From: an uncultured bacterium
GTDB lineage: Bacteria > Gemmatimonadota > Gemmatimonadetes > Palauibacterales > KS3-K002
Assembly: GCA_947581845.1 (NCBI GenBank)
Contig: CANPVY010000345.1
Span: 1 to 5,884, forward strand
Direction of reading: 5' to 3'
Length of the DNA: 5,884 nt
Below, in pieces: positions 1-5,884 of the stretch. Below the pieces are notes generated by a model. That model saw only the letters and a program-made list of their open reading frames with translations. It did not search any database and was not told the origin of the DNA. Each line of letters begins with the position of its first letter. Within the stretch, counting starts at the first letter, position 1. A program made the position numbers and the translations under genes.

Positions 1-1749
1 ACGGTCATCCGATTCGGCAAGACGGGTCCCCGGTTCAGGGTCGAGACTGCCGCCAGTCGCGCTCTCGATGTGACCCACGCAGAAGAGGTAGCCCGGGAAG
101 TTCCTGGAGAGGCGCCGCCCCTGCCCAGTCTGGGACGCGACGCCCCGCACGCTGCCCCTGGGTCCCCCGTTGTCGTCAAGCTCGTCTTAGAGGAAGCCCG
201 CAGTGGCCAGCGGTTTGAAGCCGCGGGCGCGCGCATTCGCATCGGGCGCGGGGTCGACTGTGAGGTGAGGCCCCTCGGGATGGACGATGAGCTGATATCC
301 CGAATCCACGCCGAGATTCTCTTAAAGGATGAGGGGAGCGTCGTCGTTCGTGACGCGCGCAGCGTGAACGGTACGTTCCTCAACGGCGAGTACCTCGAGG
401 CGGAAGAGAGGCTGAAGGAAGGCGATCAGATCGCCCTCGGTGAAGAGGGACCGGTGCTGGTCGTCGAGAAGCTCTCCGTATCGCTGGCAGTGGACAAAGG
501 CGCCGGTAGCCTCAGCACGCTTCTCGTACGCCGCATCGTGGAGGAGGCCTCGCAGGGCAGTGCCGCGCGGGTGCGTCAGCTCGTATGGACGATACTGGCC
601 GTGTTCGTGACGGCCGTAGTGGGGTTGTATCTGCTGACCGAGAAGCGGGAACGGGACACGGCAGCTGCTCTTGAGGAGCAACGGCGCGGACTGGAGCAGC
701 AGCGGCAGGCGCTGGAGGATTACCGCCAGGCGCTCGCCCGTCAGCGGGCCACCACGGACTCGGTGCTCTGGGCTGCGGCCACGGAGTACGATCGGCTCAG
801 GACCGAGCTGGAGACAGCCCGGTTGGGGGCAGCGCCGGCGGTCGTCGTAGACAGCCTGCGCCAGGCGCTGATCGAGGCAGACAGGCGGACGCAGGCGCTG
901 GAGGCGTCGCTGGCCCGGTCTCAAACGGCGTTGACCCGACAGCTCGCCGCCGGTGACTCGGCGCGGCGCCGGGCTGCGGCAGAGGTGGCTCGCTTGCAGG
1001 CGGAGCTGGAGCGTGCCCGGGGAGCGCAGGTCTCCCCCGGTCTGCTAGACAGTCTGCGGCAGGCGATCGAGGAGGCGGAAGAGCAGGCAGCGAACATCGG
1101 CGCCCAGCTGCGTGCCGTCAGTGGGGTCAACCTGGCCGGGGTCGCGCAGGCGAATCAGGGTGCGGTGGGCCTCGTAACGGTGTTCATGGGCTTGCGGCTC
1201 TTCGATGGCTCGGGTTTCGTGATCACGCCGTCGGGCTACTTCGTGACCAATCGGCATGTGGCGCAACCGGACGGTGAGCAGCCAGATTCGGTCTTCGTGA
1301 CGCTGGCTGATGAGCGCTTCCGGGTCGCGGCGGAGGTCATCGCCGTGGCAGCGCCGAGTGGTCCAGACCTCGCCGTTCTCAGGATCCTCGATCACAAGGG
1401 GCCCTATGTCGAGAAGGTGGACTGGTCGGGGACTCGCGTAACGCAAGGCGAGCCGGCTGCGCTCATCGGTTTTCCGGCGGGGCTCGGTGCGGCGCTCGAC
1501 CAGACGCGCAGGGTGCGGACTTCGATGAGCGCGGGAATCTTCAGCAAGGTCACGCCGGAGTTGATTCAGTTCGATGGGTTCACGGTGGAGGGTTCGAGCG
1601 GAAGCCCAGTCTTCAATGCCGGTGGTGAGGTGGTCGGCGTGCACCGGGGCAGCCTGCGTGGGGCCACAGGGCTCGGCTTCGCCGTACCCATCACACAGTT
1701 GGTGCCCTTCCTGCCAGCTGAAGTCAAAGCGGAACTCGGAATCGAGTAA
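1..1749 (+). CDS. FHA-domain transmembrane trypsin-like serine protease (5' partial)
   Basis: This is probably a membrane protease that senses threonine phosphorylation. Numbering the first visible codon as residue 1, residues ~57-157 form an FHA domain with the usual markers: IGRG (R83), SRIH (S100, R101, H103) and NGTFLNG (N123, N128). One hydrophobic helix lies at ~193-212 and an Arg/Glu/Gln/Ala-rich coiled coil at ~214-373. A chymotrypsin-fold protease domain occupies ~379-579, with catalytic H419 (TNRHVA), D456 (PDLAVL) and S533 (GSSGSP). I see no PDZ domain after it, unlike classical DegP/HtrA. Known FHA function puts the N-terminus in the cytoplasm, so the protease is inferred to be periplasmic. 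The frame has no stop back to position 1. Residues 1-17 (VIRFGKTGPRFRVE) match the end of the visible FHA (QIALGEEGPVLVVE), suggesting tandem FHA domains. A GTG at 70 (559 aa) is the first in-window start but has no Shine-Dalgarno. Domain calls are firm; the true start is outside the window. Confidence 0.82.
   Translation, partial: TVIRFGKTGPRFRVETAASRALDVTHAEEVAREVPGEAPPLPSLGRDAPHAAPGSPVVVKLVLEEARSGQRFEAAGARIRIGRGVDCEVRPLGMDDELISRIHAEILLKDEGSVVVRDARSVNGTFLNGEYLEAEERLKEGDQIALGEEGPVLVVEKLSVSLAVDKGAGSLSTLLVRRIVEEASQGSAARVRQLVWTILAVFVTAVVGLYLLTEKRERDTAAALEEQRRGLEQQRQALEDYRQALARQRATTDSVLWAAATEYDRLRTELETARLGAAPAVVVDSLRQALIEADRRTQALEASLARSQTALTRQLAAGDSARRRAAAEVARLQAELERARGAQVSPGLLDSLRQAIEEAEEQAANIGAQLRAVSGVNLAGVAQANQGAVGLVTVFMGLRLFDGSGFVITPSGYFVTNRHVAQPDGEQPDSVFVTLADERFRVAAEVIAVAAPSGPDLAVLRILDHKGPYVEKVDWSGTRVTQGEPAALIGFPAGLGAALDQTRRVRTSMSAGIFSKVTPELIQFDGFTVEGSSGSPVFNAGGEVVGVHRGSLRGATGLGFAVPITQLVPFLPAEVKAELGIE
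787..1125 (+). repeat. 66-residue internal repeat in the coiled coil
   Basis: Two copies of a coiled-coil segment lie in the same reading frame, exactly 198 bases (66 codons) apart: the first from 787 to 984, the second, shorter one from 985 to about 1125. Matching landmarks are DRLRTELETAR versus ARLQAELERAR and VDSLRQALIEA versus LDSLRQAIEEA (GAC codons at 850 and 1048). The DNA differs at many third positions, so the duplication is old and kept at the protein level. It probably lengthens the stalk between membrane and protease. A repeated coiled-coil pattern arising by convergence is the alternative. Confidence 0.6.
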
Positions 1750-1756
1750 CGACCAT

Positions 1757-1782
1757 CCGGCCGCCATCGAGTGGGCGGCCGG
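1757..1782 (+). terminator. GC-rich hairpin after the protease gene
   Basis: A perfect 9-bp inverted repeat (CCGGCCGCC at 1757-1765, GGCGGCCGG at 1774-1782) encloses an 8-base loop and begins 7 bases after the stop codon of the FHA-protease gene. No T-run follows, so this is not a canonical intrinsic terminator. It could cause weak or Rho-assisted termination, or protect the 3' end of the mRNA while letting some transcription continue into the S9 peptidase gene. The structure is seen directly; the role is inferred. Confidence 0.4.
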
Positions 1783-1831
1783 GCGCGTCGCAAACCAGCC
1801 AAGAAGTGAGTCTATCAATCCTGTCGCATCC

Positions 1832-1837
1832 AGGGGG
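1832..1837 (+). promoter_or_regulatory. Ribosome binding site that sets the S9 peptidase start
   Basis: AGGGGG lies 4 bases before the ATG at 1842 and is the best Shine-Dalgarno-like stretch in the gap. The alternative in-frame GTG at 1806 is preceded only by the weak purine run AAGAA. Spacing is a little short, so support is moderate; the signal peptide that begins right after this ATG strengthens the choice. Confidence 0.5.
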
Positions 1838-1841
1838 CGAG

Positions 1842-4178
1842 ATGGCACTAGCACGCGTGTCTAGAGAGAGCGCCGTTGTGCTGTCGATCGTGGCATTAGG
1901 CGCGACGACAGCTCTGGCTCAGTCGCCGCAGTCGGCTTCGTCGCCGGCGGAGTCCGAGCTCAGCATCGCCACGATCATGCGGGGACCTGAGTTCGTGGGA
2001 CAGTCACCTTCACGTCTCCGTTGGGCACCCGACGGACGCACTCTGTACTTCGTCTGGAGGGCGCCGCACGAGGAGCGGGAGGGGCTCTACCGAGTGGGCC
2101 GGGGAGGTGGAGAGCCGGAGCGGATCCCCGACGAAGAGGCCCTACGGATCGAGCCGCTGCTACGGGCTGTCTACTCCGATGACCGGGATTGGGCCGCCTT
2201 CGCGGACGACGGTGATCTGTATCTCCTCGAAGTCGGCTCGGGCCGCGAGCGGCTTCTTGTGTCCGTACCCGGCGAACTGTCGCGCGTGCAAATCGCGCCC
2301 GATGGCCAGGCCGTCTACTTCGCCCTCGATGACAATCTCTTCCGGGTGGATGTCCGGGATGCGGCACTGATGCAGCTCACGGATATCCGCCACGGCAGCC
2401 CGCCGCGAGAGCTGGAGCCGCCTGAGGACCAGAGGCTCTTCCTGCAGGAGGAGCAGCGTGCACTACTGCGGGTCTTCGAGGAGGATTCACTGCGCCGGCT
2501 CCGCGATTGGCCGCCGCCACGCGACCCTGAACAGCTCGAGTCGTTACGCAGCTTCTATGTGCAGGAGGGCCAACGGATCGGCGGCTATTGGGTGGCGCCG
2601 GACGGCACCCGCATGGCCTTCACGCTGACCGACGAGCCGCGGGATGCGCGCCTGGCATGGGTGCCCGACTATGTCACCGAGGACGGCTACACGCGCGAGG
2701 CACCGCGCAGACGGACGTTCGTCGGCGATCAGCAGGAGAGCGGCAGGTTGGGAGTCCTGGATCTGGCGACCGGCGAGGTGACCTGGGTCGAGCACGGGCA
2801 AGCGGATCGCCAGGTCATGCTCTTCTTCCGTGGTTGGTCGGCTGCGGCCGACCGCCTGCTCGCCGTCGCGATCTCCGACGACGCTCACGATCGCTGGATC
2901 CTCGTTGTGGACGCGGCGTCAGGCGAGTCGCGGCTGATCGACCATCTCCACGACGACGCCTGGATCGGTGGGCCTGGCTGGAACTCGGCGGGCTGGATGC
3001 CTGATGGCGATCACCTCTGGTTCATCTCCGAGGCCACGGGGTTCGCACACCTCCATACGATCGCGGTGGGCGGCGGGGAGCCGACTCCCCTCACCACCGG
3101 TCCCTGGGAAACGCTGAGCGTTGAGTTCTCTCCCGACAAGAAAGAGTGGTTCCTCGTGGCCAGCGAGGCCAGTCCACACGAACGCGCCTTCTATCGCATG
3201 AACCTCGACGGCAGCGATCGACGTCGGATCACCAGCTTCGGCAGCTTACAGCCCCGGCGCGCTGTCGCCGTCGCGCCTGACGGCCGGCGGCTCGCTGTGC
3301 TCTATGGCTGGCCGAACCATCCGCCCGAGCTGTTTCTCCAGGATAACCGCGAGGGCGCCAGGGTCACGCAGGTCACCGAGTCAACGACGGCCGAGTTCCA
3401 GACGCACGATTGGATGGCGCCGGAGATCGTCTACTTCCCGGCCAGTGACGGCGTCGATGTGCCGGCCCGGCTGTATGGTCCAACGCAGCCCAACGGCGCC
3501 GGCGTGATCTTCGTGCACGGTGCGGGCTACATGCAGAACGTGCACCGTTGGTGGAGCAGCTACGACCGAGAGTACATGTTCCACAACCTCCTGGCCCAGC
3601 GGGGCTACACAGTGCTCGACATCGACTATCGCGGCTCCGCCGGTTACGGCCGCGATTGGCGCACGGCGATCCATAAGCATATGGGAAAGGCTGACCTTGC
3701 AGACCTGGTCGACGGTGCCCGTTACATGGTGGAATCGCTGGGCGTCGATCCCAGTCGCATCGGGATCTACGGTGGGAGCTACGGCGGCTTCCTCACTCTG
3801 ATGGCGATGTTCACGCAGCCTGGGGTGTTCGCTGCCGGCGCCGCCTTGCGACCGGTAACGGACTGGGCGTACTACAGCCATCGATATACTGCACAGATCC
3901 TCGGGCTGCCGCAGGATGATGCCGAGGCCTACCGACGCAGCTCGCCGATCTATCACGCGGAGGGGCTCCAGGGCGCGTTGCTCATTGCCCACGGGATGAT
4001 TGACCAGAACGTCCACTTCCAGGACACCGTGCGGTTGGTGGAGCGGCTGATCGAGTTGGGTAAGCAGAACTGGGAGGTCGCGATCTACCCGAAAGAGGAC
4101 CACGGTTTCGCGCATGCCTGGTCCTGGACAGACGAATACGACCGTATCCTCAGGTTGTTCCAGGAGAACCTGAAGTGA
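1842..4178 (+). CDS. Secreted S9 family peptidase (dipeptidyl-peptidase IV-like)
   Basis: This is an exported serine peptidase of clan SC, family S9, expected to cleave short peptides or dipeptides from N-termini in the periplasm or outside the cell. The 778-residue product starts with a signal peptide: charged MALARVSRES, hydrophobic core ~11-22, likely cleavage after ALA at 26. Residues ~50-510 form a beta-propeller with recurring PDG-type blade motifs (WAPDGRTLYF 61-70, IAPDGQAVYF 151-160, VAPDGTRMAF 251-260, WMPDGDHLWF 385-394, VAPDGRRLAV 477-486). A charged insertion at ~190-240 is typical of bacterial DPP4-like members. The C-terminal alpha/beta-hydrolase domain (~535-778) has nucleophile S646 (GGSYGGF), D721 (IDQNV) and H754 (EDHGF), with HGAGYMQNVH near the oxyanion hole. 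An upstream in-frame GTG at 1806 would add 12 residues before the signal peptide and is less likely. Substrate specificity cannot be fixed: I could not place the amine-binding Glu-Glu pair of DPP4 with confidence. It may be partly co-transcribed with the protease gene 92 bases upstream. Confidence 0.93.
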   Translation: MALARVSRESAVVLSIVALGATTALAQSPQSASSPAESELSIATIMRGPEFVGQSPSRLRWAPDGRTLYFVWRAPHEEREGLYRVGRGGGEPERIPDEEALRIEPLLRAVYSDDRDWAAFADDGDLYLLEVGSGRERLLVSVPGELSRVQIAPDGQAVYFALDDNLFRVDVRDAALMQLTDIRHGSPPRELEPPEDQRLFLQEEQRALLRVFEEDSLRRLRDWPPPRDPEQLESLRSFYVQEGQRIGGYWVAPDGTRMAFTLTDEPRDARLAWVPDYVTEDGYTREAPRRRTFVGDQQESGRLGVLDLATGEVTWVEHGQADRQVMLFFRGWSAAADRLLAVAISDDAHDRWILVVDAASGESRLIDHLHDDAWIGGPGWNSAGWMPDGDHLWFISEATGFAHLHTIAVGGGEPTPLTTGPWETLSVEFSPDKKEWFLVASEASPHERAFYRMNLDGSDRRRITSFGSLQPRRAVAVAPDGRRLAVLYGWPNHPPELFLQDNREGARVTQVTESTTAEFQTHDWMAPEIVYFPASDGVDVPARLYGPTQPNGAGVIFVHGAGYMQNVHRWWSSYDREYMFHNLLAQRGYTVLDIDYRGSAGYGRDWRTAIHKHMGKADLADLVDGARYMVESLGVDPSRIGIYGGSYGGFLTLMAMFTQPGVFAAGAALRPVTDWAYYSHRYTAQILGLPQDDAEAYRRSSPIYHAEGLQGALLIAHGMIDQNVHFQDTVRLVERLIELGKQNWEVAIYPKEDHGFAHAWSWTDEYDRILRLFQENLK

Positions 4179-4202
4179 CCAGCGAGCCTGGAGAGTGGCA
4201 GC

Positions 4203-4892
4203 TCAGGCCACGAGCCCGGTCTCCGTAGCAAGGTCAAGTGCTCGCTGGGCGTGGAGAGCGGTGGTGTCGAACACCCGAACACCGGTATCCGTCTGTCCGA
4301 CCAGCAACGGAAGTTCCGTACAGCCGAGCACGACCCCCTGGGCTCCCTTCTGACTGAGCTGGTCGATACAGGTCAACACGAACTGCCGTGATTCAGCTCG
4401 GGTTTCACCTTTCACGAGTTCAGTGTAGATGATCTCATTGAGCCTTTCCTGCACTTCAACGCTGGGCGTAATGGTGTCAATCCCGTGCCTGGCAAGCCCC
4501 TTGTGGTAGAAGCCCCTGCTCATGGTGAAGATGGTTCCCAGCAGTCCCACCACCTTCAAACCGGCATGTCGGATGTGTGCAGCCGTCACGTCCATGATGC
4601 TGATCCAGGGGATCGGGATGTCGTCGGCGATTTCGTCGAACACGATATGCAGGGAATTGCACGCCGCGATCACGAAATCGGCGCCGGCCCGAGACAACCT
4701 CTCAATGGATTGCTTGACCTTCGTTGGAGCCTCGTACCCAACCTTGATGAACTCGTCGAAATTGAGACTGTAGATGATGATCTCCGGATAGGCGTAGTCC
4801 GCGTGGGTCTCGTAGTACTTGTGCGTGATGTAGCTGTAGTAGGCGATTGTCGACTCGGGACTCAGCCCGCCCAGCATGCCGATGGTCTTCAT
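4203..4892 (-). CDS. Aspartate/glutamate racemase family protein
   Basis: This is a cofactor-independent amino-acid racemase of the Asp/Glu/hydantoin racemase superfamily, 229 residues, the normal length. Enzymes of this family use two cysteines to swap the alpha proton. Both are present: C78 in AACNSLH and C191 in LGCTELPLL. The N-terminal glycine-rich segment GMLGGLSPESTIAYY (5-19) and the C-terminal FDTTALHAQRALDLA (208-222) are typical of the aspartate racemase / YgeA-like branch rather than of MurI. The residue after CN is Ser where Thr is usual, a conservative change. The ATG at 4892 has AGGGAG upstream, and the GMLGG motif begins at residue 5, so the start is well supported. It lies 46 bases after the PLP-enzyme gene on the same strand, probably in one operon, and its stop faces that of the S9 peptidase gene 24 bases away. 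Substrate (aspartate, glutamate, or a hydroxy analogue) is not readable from sequence alone. Confidence 0.92.
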   Translation of the reverse strand: MKTIGMLGGLSPESTIAYYSYITHKYYETHADYAYPEIIIYSLNFDEFIKVGYEAPTKVKQSIERLSRAGADFVIAACNSLHIVFDEIADDIPIPWISIMDVTAAHIRHAGLKVVGLLGTIFTMSRGFYHKGLARHGIDTITPSVEVQERLNEIIYTELVKGETRAESRQFVLTCIDQLSQKGAQGVVLGCTELPLLVGQTDTGVRVFDTTALHAQRALDLATETGLVA

Positions 4893-4901
4893 GACGGGTC
4901 A

Positions 4902-4907
4902 CTCCCT
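4902..4907 (-). promoter_or_regulatory. Ribosome binding site of the racemase gene
   Basis: On the minus strand AGGGAG sits 9 bases before the ATG at 4892, inside the 46-base gap after the PLP-enzyme stop codon. It gives the downstream gene its own translation start and fits a two-gene operon without translational coupling. Confidence 0.6.
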
Positions 4908-4938
4908 GGTTGGCCTACTCGCACGAGTCCCGACGAGA

Positions 4939-5884
4939 CTAGCGGCGCCGCCAGATCTTCCAGGTGTCCACGACCTGGTCGCCATGCACTACGTGGTACT
5001 CGTCGAAACAAGCGACGCAGAGACACGAATGGTTGGGAAGAACGCGGATTCGCGAGCCTACTGGCAGAGCCCTGCTGACGACACCGTGTTCCTGGCTGAC
5101 TGAGAGAAGTCGCGCATCGGAGCGGAGCGTGCCCGCGGCGTAGTCGTCGTAGATCTCCCCCATGGTCGGCTGGTGCGCCTGGCCACGACCCGTGTCTTTG
5201 GAGAGCGCCAGCGCGCCCGCATCCGCCACCGAATGCTCGGCAGCCGGTTGGCAGGAAACCACACTCGCGAGGACGGTGACTGCACAATCGCGTGGCGTGC
5301 AACTACCGAGGAGTACCTGCGTGTAGTCGTTGAAGACATAGTTGCCTGGGCGCATCTCGCTAACGCCGTCGAGGTGATCCACGGCACTCATGGCAGGCGT
5401 GGATCCGACACTGATGCCCCGAACTTCCACTCCCGCCGTGCTGAGACGCTCCGCGAACTCCACCATGACCTGCCGCTCTTGGGTGGCCGCTGCTGCGATC
5501 TCCTGGCGCGAACGGCCGTGATACGCGTGGCCTGAGTGCGTGAGAATCCCGTCGAAGTCGAGCGTGTCGGATTCGTGCAGGGCTCGGGCCAGCTCCATGG
5601 CTGTCGGCGAGTCGGGGTCCACCCCGGCGCGGTGGTAGCCGCAGTCCACCTTGAGCCACGTGTGGAACGGCTGCTTGATCGCCTCCAGCGCGGCGATTGC
5701 GTCCGCTGTATCCACGACCACCCGCAACTGCACCCGATCCGCCAGTTCTCGCGCCTCGTCGAGTCGATTCAGAATCACAGGAGACGCCCAGGTAATGTCG
5801 TCGAACCCGTGTTCGGCGAAGACACGCGCTTCATAGAGCGTGGCCACCGCAATCCCCTGCGCGCCGAGCGCTCGCTGCCGCTCG
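4939..5884 (-). CDS. PLP-dependent D-serine dehydratase / D-threonine aldolase family enzyme (5' partial)
   Basis: This is a fold-type III (alanine racemase-like) PLP enzyme of the group that acts on D-beta-hydroxy amino acids. Numbering the first complete codon (5883-5881) as residue 1, 314 residues are visible. The barrel shows KVDCGYHRAGV (78-88), THSGHAYH (115-122), a phosphate-binding VGSTPAMS (159-166) and MRPGNYVFND (177-186). The C-terminal domain has PNHSC, where H285 and C287 form an H-x-C pair. In characterised D-serine dehydratases of this family that pair binds zinc, whereas D-threonine aldolases have H-x-D. The sequence therefore leans to a D-serine / D-hydroxyaspartate dehydratase type of activity, by inference. 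The frame is open to the right edge and reads RQRALGAQGIAVATLYEA, normal family sequence, so the GTG at 5847 is internal. Roughly 50-70 N-terminal residues, including the PLP lysine, are missing. Stop is TAG at 4941-4939. It is upstream in a likely operon with the racemase. Confidence 0.88.
   Translation of the reverse strand, partial: ERQRALGAQGIAVATLYEARVFAEHGFDDITWASPVILNRLDEARELADRVQLRVVVDTADAIAALEAIKQPFHTWLKVDCGYHRAGVDPDSPTAMELARALHESDTLDFDGILTHSGHAYHGRSRQEIAAAATQERQVMVEFAERLSTAGVEVRGISVGSTPAMSAVDHLDGVSEMRPGNYVFNDYTQVLLGSCTPRDCAVTVLASVVSCQPAAEHSVADAGALALSKDTGRGQAHQPTMGEIYDDYAAGTLRSDARLLSVSQEHGVVSRALPVGSRIRVLPNHSCLCVACFDEYHVVHGDQVVDTWKIWRRR

Noticed and set aside
705..904. 14-base direct repeat GCAGGCGCTGGAGG at 705-718 and 891-904
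   Set aside because: Both copies encode the same QALE coiled-coil residues in frame; explained by repetitive Gln/Ala/Leu/Glu coding rather than a mobile or regulatory element.
322..924. 200-codon minus-strand open frame under the FHA-protease gene
   Set aside because: It lies opposite a well-supported coding region, has a Cys/Arg/Leu/Pro-rich translation with no recognisable motif, and is the kind of antisense frame expected in GC-rich coding DNA.
1045..1854. 269-codon minus-strand open frame opposite the protease domain
   Set aside because: It runs antisense to the catalytic His, Asp and Ser codons of the protease and across the intergenic gap. Its translation is low-complexity Arg/His/Pro-rich with no domain signal.
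3381..4115. 244-codon minus-strand open frame opposite the S9 catalytic domain
   Set aside because: It is antisense to the conserved Ser-Asp-His hydrolase domain and shows no motif; a shadow of G/C-ending codon use.
4186..4208. Possible bidirectional terminator between the convergent S9 and racemase genes
   Set aside because: Only a 5-bp stem (GCCTG/CAGGC) with a 13-base loop and no T-run; too weak to call.
4485..5078. 197-codon plus-strand open frame over the racemase and PLP-enzyme genes
   Set aside because: It crosses the boundary of two clear minus-strand genes and has no recognisable protein features.

Overview
The window is GC-rich and densely coding. It holds four protein genes and no RNA gene, insertion sequence or CRISPR array that I can see. 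Codon use is strongly G/C-ending throughout, and the gene content is a FHA-domain signalling protease, an exported S9 peptidase of the dipeptidyl-peptidase type, and D-amino-acid enzymes. This suits a free-living high-GC Gram-negative bacterium. Gemmatimonadota is my best guess from the look of the proteins, but nothing in the window proves the phylum.

Left half, plus strand. Positions 1-1749 encode a membrane protein running from a cytoplasmic FHA (phosphothreonine-binding) region through one transmembrane helix and a long coiled coil to a trypsin/HtrA-like serine protease domain with an intact His-Asp-Ser triad. The reading frame is open to the left edge, and the first ~17 visible residues resemble the end of another FHA domain. 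The gene is therefore probably cut by the window, and the GTG at 70 is probably internal. A 92-base gap with a strong GC hairpin leads to a secreted S9-family peptidase (1842-4178) that has a signal peptide, a beta-propeller and a complete alpha/beta-hydrolase catalytic domain.

Right half, minus strand. Two genes converge on the S9 gene, with a 24-base gap between stop codons. In transcription order they are a PLP-dependent fold-type III enzyme of the D-serine dehydratase / D-threonine aldolase family (5884-4939; its N-terminus with the PLP lysine lies beyond the right edge) and, 46 bases downstream, an aspartate/glutamate racemase family protein (4892-4203). The spacing suggests one operon acting on amino-acid stereoisomers.

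Functionally, the plus-strand pair points to the cell envelope: a protease possibly governed by Ser/Thr phosphorylation, and an exported peptidase. The minus-strand pair points to cytoplasmic D-amino-acid metabolism. The least ordinary item is the FHA-transmembrane-coiled-coil-protease architecture.
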